The notes: a model not told the origin generated them from the letters alone. A stretch of 51,733 nt of DNA from Gammaproteobacteria bacterium (GCA_026981935.1 JALSIC010000077.1:1-51733); one strand, 5' to 3'. Shown: positions 16,795 to 28,874, counted from the first letter of the stretch. Translations and numbers: made by a program.

Positions 16795-18258
16795 TCAGAA
16801 ACGTTCGAGTTCGGGGAAGGGCAGCTTGCCGCCGTGTACGTGCATGGCACCCAGCTCCGCGCAGCGATGCAGGCTGGGGACGGCCTTGCCTGGATTGAGC
16901 AGGCCCAGGGGATCGCAGGCTTCCTTGATGCGATGGAACTGGTTCAGCTCGGCGGCATCGAACTGGACACACATGCCGTCCAGCTTTTCCACGCCCACGC
17001 CGTGTTCTCCGGTGATGCTGCCGCCCTTGGCCACGCAGAGTTCCAGGATGCGCGCGCCGAAGGCCTCGGCCTTCTCCAGTTCTCCCGGCCGTGCGGCGTC
17101 GTAGAGGATGAGGGGGTGGAGATTGCCGTCGCCGGCATGGAAGACGTTGGCCACCCGCAGGCCGTATTCCTCCGACCACCGGCCGATCTGTTCCAGGACT
17201 TCGGCCAGGCAGCGCCGGGGGATGGTCCCGTCCATGCAGTAATAGTCGGGCGCGAGGCGCCCGGCGGCAGGAAAGGCCGCCTTGCGTCCGGCCCACAGGC
17301 GGGCGCGTTCCTCCGGCGTGTCGGCGCGCTGGATGTCCTGTGCGCCGCCGGCGCGCAGGAGGGAGGCCAGGTGGCCTGCCTGTGCTTCCAGCTCCGCTTC
17401 GCCGCCGTCCAGTTCGCACAGGAGCACGGCCGCGGCGTCCCGGGGGTAACCGGCATGAACATAGTCTTCGGCTGCCTGCACCGCCAGCCGGTCCATGAGT
17501 TCCAGGCCGGCGGGCACGATGCCGGCGGCGAGAATGCGGGTGACCGTCTCGGCCGCCGCAGCGATGCTGGGGAAGGCCGCCAGCATGACGGTGACCGCCG
17601 CGGGCCGGGGCAGCAGCTTGACCGTGATTTCGGTGATGAGGCCCAGCAGGCCTTCGGAGCCGGTATACAGGGCCAGCAGATCATAGCCGGCTCCGTCCAG
17701 GGCCTGGCCGCCGATCTCCAGCAGTTCGCCCTCCAGGGTGAGGATCTTGAGCCCCAGGACGTTGTGGACGGTGAGGCCGTATTTCAGGCAATGCACGCCG
17801 CCCGCGTTTTCCGCCACGTTGCCGCCGATGGTGCAGGCGATCTGCGAGGAGGGGTCTGGAGCGTAATAGAGGCCGTGGGGGGCGGCGGCCTCGGAGATGG
17901 CGATGTTGCGTACGCCGGGTTCCAGCCGCGCCGTGCGGTTGCGCGGATCGATCTCCAGGATGCGCGAGAAACGCGCCAGGCTCAGCAGCACGCCCTGCTC
18001 GAGGGGCAGGGCCCCGCCCGACAGGCCGGTGCCGGCGCCGCGGGCCACGATGGGGACGTTTCGTTCACGGCACAGCTTCAGGATGGCGCGCAGCTGGTCC
18101 ACGGTGTCCGGCAGACACACCACCTGGGGGCGGCGGCGCTTGACGGACAGGGCATCGCATTCGTAGGGGCGCAGGGCCTCGGTGTCATGGATGACCTGTT
18201 CCGCAGGGAGCAGCCGGCGCAGGGCAGTGACCAGATCTGAAGAAGTCGGACGGTCCAT
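16795..18258 (-). CDS. glcD: Glycolate oxidase catalytic subunit GlcD
   Basis: This 487-residue FAD-linked oxidase oxidises glycolate (possibly also D-lactate) to glyoxylate. VPIVARGAGTGLSGGALPLE and DPSSQIACTIGGNVAENAGG mark the FAD-binding domain (near residues 69-160). VFHAGDGNLHPLILYD and SITGEHGVGVEKLDGM mark the C-terminal catalytic domain with metal/substrate His residues. It is the first gene of the glcDEF-aminotransferase operon. A dyad GGGGTA...TACCCC lies at 18261-18275, where a ribosome site would be expected, and no clear Shine-Dalgarno sequence is seen. Without a GlcC regulator nearby, control is unknown. Confidence 0.95.
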   Translation of the reverse strand: MDRPTSSDLVTALRRLLPAEQVIHDTEALRPYECDALSVKRRRPQVVCLPDTVDQLRAILKLCRERNVPIVARGAGTGLSGGALPLEQGVLLSLARFSRILEIDPRNRTARLEPGVRNIAISEAAAPHGLYYAPDPSSQIACTIGGNVAENAGGVHCLKYGLTVHNVLGLKILTLEGELLEIGGQALDGAGYDLLALYTGSEGLLGLITEITVKLLPRPAAVTVMLAAFPSIAAAAETVTRILAAGIVPAGLELMDRLAVQAAEDYVHAGYPRDAAAVLLCELDGGEAELEAQAGHLASLLRAGGAQDIQRADTPEERARLWAGRKAAFPAAGRLAPDYYCMDGTIPRRCLAEVLEQIGRWSEEYGLRVANVFHAGDGNLHPLILYDAARPGELEKAEAFGARILELCVAKGGSITGEHGVGVEKLDGMCVQFDAAELNQFHRIKEACDPLGLLNPGKAVPSLHRCAELGAMHVHGGKLPFPELERF

Positions 18259-18305
18259 GAGGGGTAGGATACCCCATCGGCCCGTGCTATTTCAGGGGCA
18301 TTGTC

Positions 18306-19529
18306 TCAGGCTGCGAGTTCGTCGTCGGCGCTGCGGATCACGCCTGCGGCCTGCATGGACCATTTCACGGCGCGCATGTAGATGTCAGTGGTGGTGGTTG
18401 GCAGGAGGAGGAGACGGACTTGGTCCCATTGGCCCCGTTCGTAGGCGAGGGTGGTGTGGAGTATGTCGGCATACGGGCCTTCATTGTGCAGCAGCGCCTG
18501 CGGGACTTCCGGGACCACGGGGATGGACTGGAGCAGTTCGTCCAGCGGCGCGTCCATGATGGCCTCCAGGGTGGAAAACAGGCCCACGATGAAGGCGGTG
18601 CCCTTGTTGCCGATGCCGGTATGCTCGCAGATCAGTTCGCACATGCGGGCGCGGGTCAGCGCCGTGACGAAGAGTTCGTTGGGCTTGTCGTCGATGTTGG
18701 CCAGGGCAATGAGACTGGCCCAGTTCTTGACCTCGCGCAGTCCGAGATAGACGATGGCGTGGCGGATGGATTCGATCTTGTTACGCAGGGCGAAGGCCGC
18801 CGAGTTGATGTAGCGCAGGAGCTTGTAGCTGAGGGTGATATCCCGGCTGATGATCTTCTCCAGCTCGGGAATCTCCACGTCGGGGTCCTGCAGCTTGGCC
18901 AGCATCTGCATGGTGTTGAGGCGGTTGGTGGGCGCGCGCCGGCCTTTCAGGGTCTTGGGCTTGCAGAGAAAGAATCCCTGATAGAGATCGAATCCCAGGG
19001 ACTTGCAGAAATCGAATTCCTCGTGGGTCTCCACCTTCTCGGCGAGGAGCTGCAGGGGATAGTGGCGCAGGGCTGCGACGTGGGCTTCCAGGTCCTCCCG
19101 CGTCAGCGCCGGGAGTTCCACCTTGATGATGTCCGCCAGTTCCAGCAAGGGGCGCAGGCTCCTGCGATAGACGAAATCGTCCAGGGCGATGAGATAGCCC
19201 TTGTCCTTGAGCCGCCTGACGGCCTCGACGATTTCACCGTCGCCATCGATGTCTTCCAGTATCTCCAGGACGAGCTGGTCGCTGGCCTCGGGGATGAGTT
19301 CGTGATTGAGAATGAAACGGCGGGTGAGGTTGACGAAGGCCTTGCGGTCACCCACCAGCGCGTCGAGGCCCATTTCCATGAAACTGTTGAGCAGGACCTG
19401 GGACGTGGCCTGATCGCCATCGACATTGACCACCCCTTCCGTGTCGTGGGAACGGTACAGGAGTTCGTAACCAAAGACCTCCAGCCTGGCGTCGAAAATG
19501 GGTTGTCTGCCGATGTAATAATGAAACAT
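18306..19529 (-). CDS. EAL-HDOD signalling protein with degenerate EAL domain (YuxH/CdgJ type)
   Basis: This 407-residue cytoplasmic protein has an N-terminal EAL-like domain (residues 1-190) and a C-terminal HDOD domain (about 200-395). The EAL signature is changed: GYELLYR stands at 20-26 and the DDFGTG loop reads DDFVYR. Cyclic-di-GMP hydrolysis is therefore unlikely; it could bind the nucleotide or act through protein contacts. The HDOD part has LLRYINSAAFALRNKIESIR and AIVYLGLREVKNWASLIAL. Related proteins such as CdgJ of Vibrio affect pili and motility. It is monocistronic, 47 bp from glcD. The 197 bp upstream contain an AT-rich island (about 19615-19680) that may hold its promoter. Confidence 0.9.
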   Translation of the reverse strand: MFHYYIGRQPIFDARLEVFGYELLYRSHDTEGVVNVDGDQATSQVLLNSFMEMGLDALVGDRKAFVNLTRRFILNHELIPEASDQLVLEILEDIDGDGEIVEAVRRLKDKGYLIALDDFVYRRSLRPLLELADIIKVELPALTREDLEAHVAALRHYPLQLLAEKVETHEEFDFCKSLGFDLYQGFFLCKPKTLKGRRAPTNRLNTMQMLAKLQDPDVEIPELEKIISRDITLSYKLLRYINSAAFALRNKIESIRHAIVYLGLREVKNWASLIALANIDDKPNELFVTALTRARMCELICEHTGIGNKGTAFIVGLFSTLEAIMDAPLDELLQSIPVVPEVPQALLHNEGPYADILHTTLAYERGQWDQVRLLLLPTTTTDIYMRAVKWSMQAAGVIRSADDELAA

Positions 19530-19726
19530 GGGTTGCGCCGGGTGCGGGGTGGTCAGTCAATTCTGTTTTCGTGTCATTGTTTTCCTGATTCAGGGATTTC
19601 GGCTGGGGGAGGCGGCGGCTTTAAGTTTTGTGCTTGTTTTGTTTGCATTTTACTTGTATTTAGTAATGTTTTGTGTGCGCACTCATCGACTGCGGGCGTC
19701 GTTGTCGGCGCTGGCCGGTTCACGAA

Positions 19727-20839
19727 TCAAGACGAGTTTCCTTCCTTGAGACCCTTGTCCTTTCGCAAGGCAGTGCGCATGCTCTCATCGAGGATTTTGA
19801 CGTCCATTCCCTGCTGGGCGAGGAGAAAGGCGGCAGTGGCGCCGCGGCGTCCGATATCGCTGCAGATGATGTAGCGCTTGCGTCTGTCCAGCAGGGCGGC
19901 GCATTGGCGCAGGGTATTCAGGGGAATGTTGATGCTGCCCTGGAGGTGTTTCTTCCTGAATACGCCGGTGGAACGGATGTCGAGCAGAACGGCGCCCTGG
20001 CGGCGCAGCGCGGGCAGGCTGCCATAGGGGATCCACTGGATGAAGGGTTGCACCAGCAGGGTCAGGAACTCCCCCTTGGAAAGGCGCAGGAGACGGCCTT
20101 GTTCCACCATGGTGACCGTGCTGTCGTGCCGGTCGTGGGCAATGAGGGCGCCCTCGCCGAAGCCTTCACCGGCCTCCAGTTCCGCCACCACCACGGGGCG
20201 GTTGCGCCGGCCCGTCTGGCGGGTTACCCGGCAGCGGCCTGCGACGATGAAATAGTAATGATCACCGGCTTCGCCTTCCCGTATCACGACCTCACCCGCC
20301 TGGACGGTGACTTCCGTGAGGCGTTGTTTCAGGACCTGGAGGTGGGGTCGGGGCAGGCGCGAGAAGAGGGGGGCGGTGAACGCTGCGTGGTACTGCGGGG
20401 GCTCGTGAGGGGGCGGGCGGGTGTCCGTGGCTGCCGGGGCGATCTCCGGGAGGGAGGAGAGGCCGGCCTTGTCGCGGTGATTGCGCCGGAGCAGATCGTC
20501 CAGACAGGCGCGCTCGATGCTCAGCAGGGTGACACTGGTGCGGGCAAGCGCGGTACAGCCCGGTGGGCACATCTCGCCGATGGGATGCAGCGCCTCGCGG
20601 GAGTCGGCCTTGAGGGTGCGGATCAGTCCTTGTTCGGTCAACAGGGCCAGCTGCCCGGAGAGCAGGTACTGAACGTTTTCCTGTACTGCATTTTTTGCCC
20701 AGTGGATGCGCCGTCCCGGGGGCAGGCGCTCGATGCGCGAGTGGGCGATGGCTTCCCCGAGCAGCCCGGAGCCGAGGGTATCGAGGGGCTTGAATTGACA
20801 GAGAAAGGCCTCGTCGATGAGGGGGTTCGCTACACCCAT
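19727..20839 (-). CDS. Cyclic-nucleotide-binding-like (CAP_ED) and rhodanese fusion protein
   Basis: This 370-residue protein has a degenerate CAP_ED-like region (residues 20-125), a second, clear CAP_ED domain (155-262, with AGEVVIREGEAGDHYYFIVA and EGFGEGALI), and a rhodanese domain (about 275-352). The rhodanese loop is CSDIGRR with Cys326, so sulfur transfer or persulfide chemistry is possible. In the CAP_ED phosphate cassette the usual Arg that binds the cyclic phosphate appears as His (DRHDSTV), so cAMP or cGMP may not bind. AGAGGAAA precedes the ATG. It is a single gene between the EAL-HDOD gene and a carboxylesterase. Role unknown; sensing of reactive sulfur is a guess. Confidence 0.88.
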   Translation of the reverse strand: MGVANPLIDEAFLCQFKPLDTLGSGLLGEAIAHSRIERLPPGRRIHWAKNAVQENVQYLLSGQLALLTEQGLIRTLKADSREALHPIGEMCPPGCTALARTSVTLLSIERACLDDLLRRNHRDKAGLSSLPEIAPAATDTRPPPHEPPQYHAAFTAPLFSRLPRPHLQVLKQRLTEVTVQAGEVVIREGEAGDHYYFIVAGRCRVTRQTGRRNRPVVVAELEAGEGFGEGALIAHDRHDSTVTMVEQGRLLRLSKGEFLTLLVQPFIQWIPYGSLPALRRQGAVLLDIRSTGVFRKKHLQGSINIPLNTLRQCAALLDRRKRYIICSDIGRRGATAAFLLAQQGMDVKILDESMRTALRKDKGLKEGNSS

Positions 20840-20961
20840 GCGGTTTCCTCTTGCGCGCTTTTTTGTCGTCCGGGCGGCAGATCTGCCATAAGAGATATAG
20901 CGGCCGGAGAAGGTTTTCCTTTATTGCCGCGCGCGTGTTTTATGCCTTTTGATACAGGCTG

Positions 20962-21648
20962 TTACGGTTTTCTGGCGGGCGTGGAGAGTCTTTTTTCGAG
21001 CCAGGCGCCCATGGTCTCGATGGCGGCGGCGTTCACCTCGTGGGCCATGGGGAAGAGGTGCCATTCCAGGGGCTGGCCGGCCTTTTCCAGAAGCTGCCGC
21101 GAGGCCAGGGCCAGGGCCAGGGGGACGATGGGATCCTGATCGCCATGGATCATGAGTACCGGGGTGTCGCGATTTGCCTCATGGCGGTTCGCGGGGAACT
21201 GGGAGGCGAGCGGCAGGTAGGTGGACAGGGCCATGATGCCGGCCAGTGTCTCGGGGTGGCCGAGGCCGGCCCGGAGGGCGATGGCGCCCCCCTGCGAGAA
21301 ACCGGCCAGCACGATGCGTGCCGGCGGGATGCCGCGTTGCGTCTCGCGGCGGATGAGGGCGCGCACCCTTGCCGTGGCGTCCAGAATGCCCTCTTCATCC
21401 TCGCGACGGGTGAATGACGGGTCGTAGATGTCATACCAGGCCCGCATCACCATGCCGCCGTTGATGGTGACGGGGCGCTGCGGCGCATGGGGGAAGACGA
21501 AGCGGATGGCCAGTGTCGGGGGCAGTTGCAGGGCGCGCACGACGGGCACGAAGTCGTTGCCGTCCGCGCCCAGGCCGTGGAGCCAGATCACGCTGGCCTG
21601 CGGTGCCTCGGCAGTGACGATTTCGACGGGCGGCGGGATGGCATCCAT
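20962..21648 (-). CDS. Carboxylesterase/phospholipase family alpha/beta hydrolase
   Basis: This 228-residue alpha/beta hydrolase belongs to the carboxylesterase family of small acyl-protein-thioesterase-like enzymes. VIWLHGLGADGNDFVPVV holds the oxyanion region, VLAGFSQGGAIAL the nucleophile Ser, MIHGDQDPIVP the acid Asp and FPMAHEV the catalytic His. It probably cleaves short-chain esters or acyl thioesters in the cytoplasm; no signal peptide is present. The start at 21648 is taken over an in-frame ATG at 21717 because MDAIPPP fits the family and the longer form would overlap the divergent lptM control region. Confidence 0.93.
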   Translation of the reverse strand: MDAIPPPVEIVTAEAPQASVIWLHGLGADGNDFVPVVRALQLPPTLAIRFVFPHAPQRPVTINGGMVMRAWYDIYDPSFTRREDEEGILDATARVRALIRRETQRGIPPARIVLAGFSQGGAIALRAGLGHPETLAGIMALSTYLPLASQFPANRHEANRDTPVLMIHGDQDPIVPLALALASRQLLEKAGQPLEWHLFPMAHEVNAAAIETMGAWLEKRLSTPARKP

Positions 21649-21719
21649 GATATCGGCTTCGCTGTTATACTTCCTGGGGCTTTGCCAAGCATGCTCGACG
21701 CAGCCTCCAGGTATCATTC

Positions 21720-21926
21720 ATGCAGAAAGATTATATCCATAAATGTGTAATCCATGCGTTCCGGCCGGCCAGGGTCTTCGTGCTGATGCTCGCCCTGGGC
21801 GGCTGCGGCCTCAAGGGCGACCTCTATCTGCCCCCTGCGGGCAGCGGCGATGAGGCCGGTGGAACGGCCGAAGCGGCAGGGAGTGAGCGCGGCAGCGACA
21901 CAGGTCACGAAACGGAAACACCCTGA
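21720..21926 (+). CDS. lptM: LPS translocon maturation chaperone LptM-like lipoprotein
   Basis: This 68-residue lipoprotein has signal peptide VFVLMLALGGC with lipobox Cys29, and right after it the LptM/YifL signature CGLKGDLYLPP. LptM binds the LptD-LptE translocon and aids its oxidative maturation. The rest is a low-complexity Gly/Glu/Ser tail. Its TGA overlaps the lysA ATG by one base (TGATG), as expected for the usual lptM-lysA-dapF locus; here dapF does not follow. An internal start at codon 10 (GTG) is possible. Confidence 0.85.
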   Translation: MQKDYIHKCVIHAFRPARVFVLMLALGGCGLKGDLYLPPAGSGDEAGGTAEAAGSERGSDTGHETETP

Positions 21927-23173
21927 TGGATCATTTCCAGTATCGCAATGGTCGTCTCCATGCCGAGGAGGTCAGCCTGGCCATGGTGGCCGAGGCCTAC
22001 GGTACGCCCTGTTACGTCTACTCCCGGGCCACCATAGAGCGCCACTGGCGCGCCTTCGCCGATGTCTTCGCCGGTCGGCCGCATCTGATCTGTTATGCCG
22101 TCAAGGCCAATTCCAATCTCGCCGTGCTCAACGTGCTGGCGCGACTGGGCTCGGGCTTCGACATCGTCTCCGGTGGTGAGCTGGCACGGGTGCTGCGTGC
22201 CGGCGGCGACCCGCGGCGGGTGGTCTTCTCGGGCGTGGCGAAGAGCGAGGCAGAGATCCGGGATGCGCTGGCGGCGGACATTCTCTGTTTCAACGTGGAG
22301 TCCGCGAGCGAGCTGCGACGCATCGACCGGGTGGCGGGTTCGCTGGGTCGCAAGGCCCCCGTTTCCGTGCGGGTCAATCCCGACGTGGATGCCCGCACCC
22401 ATCCCTACATCGCCACCGGGCTGCGGGACAACAAGTTCGGCATCGACATCCGTGACGCCCTCGATGTCTATCGGGAGGCGGCCCGCCTGCCCCACCTGGA
22501 GGTGGTGGGCCTGGACTGTCACATCGGTTCCCAGCTCACCGCGACCGATCCCTTCGTTGCCGCCCTGGAAAGGCTTCTGGACCTGCTCGACACACTGGCG
22601 GCGGAGGGGATCGCCCTGCGGCATCTGGACGTGGGGGGTGGTCTGGGCATACGCTATCGCGACGAGACGCCGCCCCTGCCCGCCGACTATGCCGGCGCTC
22701 TCCTGGCCCACCTGGAGGGCCGGGACCTGCGCGTGATCATGGAACCGGGGCGGGCCATCGTGGGCAATGCCGGTGTGCTGCTCACGCGGGTGGAGTATCT
22801 CAAGCACGGCGCAGGCAAGGATTTCGCCATCGTCGATGCGGGCATGAACGATCTGTTGCGCCCCGCCCTGTACGATGCCTGGCAGGAAATCGTGCCGGTG
22901 ACGCCGCGCGAGGATGTGCCGGCGCGACGCTACGACGTGGTGGGCCCGGTGTGCGAGACGGGTGACTTTCTCGGCCGCGACCGGCTCCTCGCCCTGTGCG
23001 AGGGCGATCTGCTCGCCGTGCGTTCCGCGGGTGCCTATGGTTTCGTCATGAGTTCCAACTACAATTCCCGTCCCCGTCCTGCCGAGGTGATGGTGGACGG
23101 GGAGAGCGTGCATCTGGTGCGCCGCCGGGAGCGGTGGAGCGACCTGTACGCCGGTGAGTCCCTCCTGCCCTGA
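21926..23173 (+). CDS. lysA: Diaminopimelate decarboxylase
   Basis: This 415-residue PLP enzyme makes L-lysine from meso-diaminopimelate. YAVKANSN carries the cofactor Lys (K60), GSQLTATDPF and the GGG of DVGGGLGIRY bind the phosphate, and GPVCETGDFLGRDR holds the active-site Cys of the neighbouring subunit. Length and order of motifs are those of standard LysA. It is translationally coupled to lptM. In most gammaproteobacteria dapF follows; here the next gene is a methyltransferase 52 bp downstream. Confidence 0.97.
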   Translation: MDHFQYRNGRLHAEEVSLAMVAEAYGTPCYVYSRATIERHWRAFADVFAGRPHLICYAVKANSNLAVLNVLARLGSGFDIVSGGELARVLRAGGDPRRVVFSGVAKSEAEIRDALAADILCFNVESASELRRIDRVAGSLGRKAPVSVRVNPDVDARTHPYIATGLRDNKFGIDIRDALDVYREAARLPHLEVVGLDCHIGSQLTATDPFVAALERLLDLLDTLAAEGIALRHLDVGGGLGIRYRDETPPLPADYAGALLAHLEGRDLRVIMEPGRAIVGNAGVLLTRVEYLKHGAGKDFAIVDAGMNDLLRPALYDAWQEIVPVTPREDVPARRYDVVGPVCETGDFLGRDRLLALCEGDLLAVRSAGAYGFVMSSNYNSRPRPAEVMVDGESVHLVRRRERWSDLYAGESLLP

Positions 23174-23225
23174 CGGGCCTGCCCCCTGAGCCCCTTTTCA
23201 TGAGACGCTGCCCCTGAGACCCGGC

Positions 23226-23885
23226 ATGGAACGCATTCCCGAACCCGAGCTGATGGATGACCCGGCCCAGGCCCGGGCCTATGCGGCGGCGGACTTCAGC
23301 GAACCCCACGACCGCTTCGTGGCGCTCTTCGGCGAATGTTTTCCCGGCATCGCCGTGACGGGCCCCGTGCTGGATCTGGGCTGTGGTCCGGGCGACATTG
23401 CCTGTCGCTTCGCGCAGGCCCATCCCCGCTGTTCCGTTCTCGGTGTCGATGGTTCCGATGCGATGATCGCCGAGGGGGAACGCCTGGTGACGGCGCGGGG
23501 ACTTGCCGGGCGGATCCGCTTTCACCGGGCCCGGCTTCCCTGCGCGCTGCCGGGCGGGCCCTATGCCACCGTGATCTGCAACAGTCTGTTGCATCACCTG
23601 CGTGACCCCGCCGTGCTCTGGGAGACCCTGCGTGCGGCGGCGGCCCGCGGGGCGCGTGTCCTGGTCATGGACCTGCTGCGGCCTGCGACCGAGCAGCGCG
23701 CCCGCGAACTGGTGACGCGGTATGCGGGGGACGAGCCGGAAATCCTGCGCCGGGACTTTTTCCACTCCCTGCTGGCCGCCTACCGGCCCGAGGAAGTATG
23801 GGGGCAGCTCGAAGCCGCCCGTCTCTCCCATCTGCGCATCCAGGTGGTGAGCGACCGGCATTTCATCGTCCATGGCTGCCTCTGA
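23226..23885 (+). CDS. Class I SAM-dependent methyltransferase
   Basis: This 219-residue protein has the class I fold: VLDLGCGPGDIACRFA (motif I, near residues 48-63), GVDGSDAMIAEG (motif II) and ATVICNSLLHHLRDP (motif IV region). The N-terminus MERIPEPELMDD followed by QARAYAAADF looks like a conserved family hallmark rather than random sequence. Substrate is unknown; the HHL motif is found in small-molecule and ubiquinone-type methyltransferases. It sits between lysA and the MgtC-like gene, possibly cotranscribed. Confidence 0.87.
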   Translation: MERIPEPELMDDPAQARAYAAADFSEPHDRFVALFGECFPGIAVTGPVLDLGCGPGDIACRFAQAHPRCSVLGVDGSDAMIAEGERLVTARGLAGRIRFHRARLPCALPGGPYATVICNSLLHHLRDPAVLWETLRAAAARGARVLVMDLLRPATEQRARELVTRYAGDEPEILRRDFFHSLLAAYRPEEVWGQLEAARLSHLRIQVVSDRHFIVHGCL

Positions 23886-23918
23886 GGGCGGGCAGGGGCT
23901 GGAGGTCGGTGCCGCGCC

Positions 23919-25166
23919 ATGAACGGGGTCCACGCCGGCGAGTATCTCCTCCTGCTGGCCACGTCCCTGGCCATCGGCCTGTTGATCGGCACGGAACGGG
24001 GCTGGCAGGCACGCCAGGCCGGCGAAGGGCGGCGGGTGGCGGGGCTGCGCACCTATGGCCTGTTCGGCCTGCTGGGGGGCGGGGCCGGCCTGCTGGCCAG
24101 GATCCTGGAACCCGACCTGCTGGGCTATCTCTTCGTGGGTTTCGCCATCACCGTGACGGCCACCTATCTGGTGCAGCGCCGCGGCATGGGCGACATCGGC
24201 ATGACCAGCCTCGTGGCCGCCCTGCTGACGTTCATCCTGGGCGCGGTGGCGACGCTGGGTCATGCGGCCGAGGCCGCGGCGGCGGCGGTGGTGACGGCAC
24301 TTCTGCTGGGCTTCAAGGAAACCCTGCACGGCTGGCTGCGCAGGCTGGAGCAGCGGGAACTGCACGCAGCCCTGCAATTGCTCCTCATCTCCGTGGTGGT
24401 GCTGCCGGTATTGCCGGACCGGGGCTACGGTCCCTGGGCTGCGCTCAATCCTTACGAGATCTGGTGGATGGTGGTGCTCATCGCCGCCATCTCCTTCAGT
24501 GGTTATTTCGCCATGAAGATCGCCGGCGCGCGCAAGGGCATCCTGCTCACCGGCCTGTTTGCCGGCCTGGCCTCGTCCACGGCGGTGACCCTGCACCTGT
24601 CGCGCCTGGCCCGCGGCCGGCCCGACATGACGGGACTCACCGCGGCGGGCATCCTGGTGGCCTGCGGGACCATGTTCCCCCGCATGCTCCTGGTGGCCGG
24701 TGTCGTGAATCCCGCCCTGTTGCCTGCGCTCACACCCCCCCTGCTGTCCATGGCGGGCCTGACCTACCTGGCCGCCCTCTGGTTCTGGCGGCAGGGCGGT
24801 GCGGCGCCGGCGCTGCCCGCCACCCTGCGCAATCCCCTGGAGTTGCGGGTGGCGCTGGTGTTCGGCGCGCTGCTCGCCCTGGTCATGCTCCTGGGCGAGG
24901 CCTTGCGGGCGACGTTTGGCGCGGCGGGACTGTACGGGCTCGCGGCGGTGTCGGGACTGGCCGACGTGGATGCCATGACCCTGGCGCTGTCGCGCATGAG
25001 CCAGGGGGACCTGGCCCTGGCCAGCGCCGTGGCGGGAATCGTCATTGCCGGGGCCGCCAACAGCGTGGTGAAGGCGGTGCTGGCCGGCCTTGTCGGGGGG
25101 CGGGCGCTGGCGCTGAAGGTGGCGCCGGCCCTGGCCCTCGCCGCGGGGGGCGGGTTGTCCCTTGTG

Positions 25167-25178
<12 letters not shown>
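23919..25178 (+). CDS. MgtC/SapB family membrane protein with DUF4010
   Basis: This 419-residue inner-membrane protein has about eleven to twelve helices. The N-terminal third is MgtC/SapB-like (SLAIGLLIGTERGWQARQAG with the conserved GLLIGxER motif), and the remainder is DUF4010 (GYFAMKIAGARKGILLTGLF, GLASSTAVTLHLSRLARG, SGLADVDAMTLALSRM). The function of this fused family is not known; MgtC itself inhibits ATP synthase and supports growth at low magnesium, which should not be assumed here. It follows the methyltransferase by 33 bp and overlaps the 3' end of convergent ggt by 12 bases. Confidence 0.9.
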
Positions 25179-27294
<2,116 letters not shown>

Positions 27295-27366
27295 TTACTG
27301 CAAAGGGTGATTGCTTGGTTTCTTTCCCATCCCCATCGTTCCCCCATCGTTTCTGGCGTTTCCGGT

Positions 27367-28140
<774 letters not shown>

Positions 28141-28170
28141 TCATGACAGTCTGGCAGTCATGACAGACGT

Positions 28171-28255
28171 GTAGCCTGGAGAGAGGCCCCCGAGGGCCGG
28201 CATCCGGGGAGGGTCGCGCCTGAGCCCGGCTTTCGTTGCGCGCCCTTCCGGGCTG
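28171..28255. repeat. Second dispersed repeat family, copy 2
   Basis: GTAGCCTGG at the left, the 21-base string from 28191 shared exactly with 378-398, and the AGCCCGG...CCGGGCT hairpin (28223-28229 with 28248-28254) mark a diverged copy of the same repeat as 372-451. It lies downstream of rsmD and could help end its transcript, though no T-run is present. Confidence 0.6.
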
Positions 28256-28287
28256 TCCCTGTCAGACGTTTATGTTTATGGCGACTC

Positions 28288-28869
28288 TCAATCGGTGCGT
28301 GCCAGATGATAGCCCACCTGACCACTGCGCTTGCTGCGTACCAGTGACCAGGCCGGCGGCAGTTCCGGGGTGAGGTGGCTGGGAGCTTCCAGGTAGATCC
28401 AGGCGGCGCGGGCCAGCAGGCCGCTCCCGGCCAGGCGCTCGGCCCAGCGGGCGAGACTGGCGTCGCGATAGGGGGGGTCGAGGAAGGCGATGTCGAAGGG
28501 CGGCACGCCACGGCGGTTCAGGAAGTCAGCGGCATCGCTCCAGACCACTTCGAGCCGCCCGGTGTTCATGCCGGTTTCCATCCCGCTCCCCAGCAGCCCG
28601 GCACAGCCCTGCAGGGTCTGTACCACGCGCAGGTCCTGTTCCACCATCACCACCGAGGCGGCACCGCGGGACAGGGCCTCGAAGCCGAAGGCGCCGCTGC
28701 CGGCGAAGAGATCCAGGCAGCGGCTGCCCTCGATATACCCCTGCAGCCAGTTGAAGACCGTCTCGCGGATGCGGTCCGGCGTGGGGCGGACGCCGGCGAA
28801 GGCGGCGAAGGGAATGCGGCGTCCCCGCCAGCGGCCGCCGATGATGCGCAGCCGGCCGGTTTTCGCCAC
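28288..28869 (-). CDS. rsmD: 16S rRNA (guanine(966)-N(2))-methyltransferase
   Basis: This 193-residue class I methyltransferase modifies G966 of 16S rRNA. RIIGGRWRGRRIPF at the N-terminus, GVRPTPDRIRETVFNWL, the SAM site LDLFAGSGAFGFEALSRG and the catalytic DPPY (in IAFLDPPYRD) are diagnostic. A GTG at 28869, five bases after the stop of the M16 gene, is taken as the start, giving VAKTGRLRIIGG. Reading further upstream in this frame would run through the peptidase gene and is rejected. Confidence 0.94.
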   Translation of the reverse strand: MAKTGRLRIIGGRWRGRRIPFAAFAGVRPTPDRIRETVFNWLQGYIEGSRCLDLFAGSGAFGFEALSRGAASVVMVEQDLRVVQTLQGCAGLLGSGMETGMNTGRLEVVWSDAADFLNRRGVPPFDIAFLDPPYRDASLARWAERLAGSGLLARAAWIYLEAPSHLTPELPPAWSLVRSKRSGQVGYHLARTD

Positions 28870-28874
28870 GGTGA

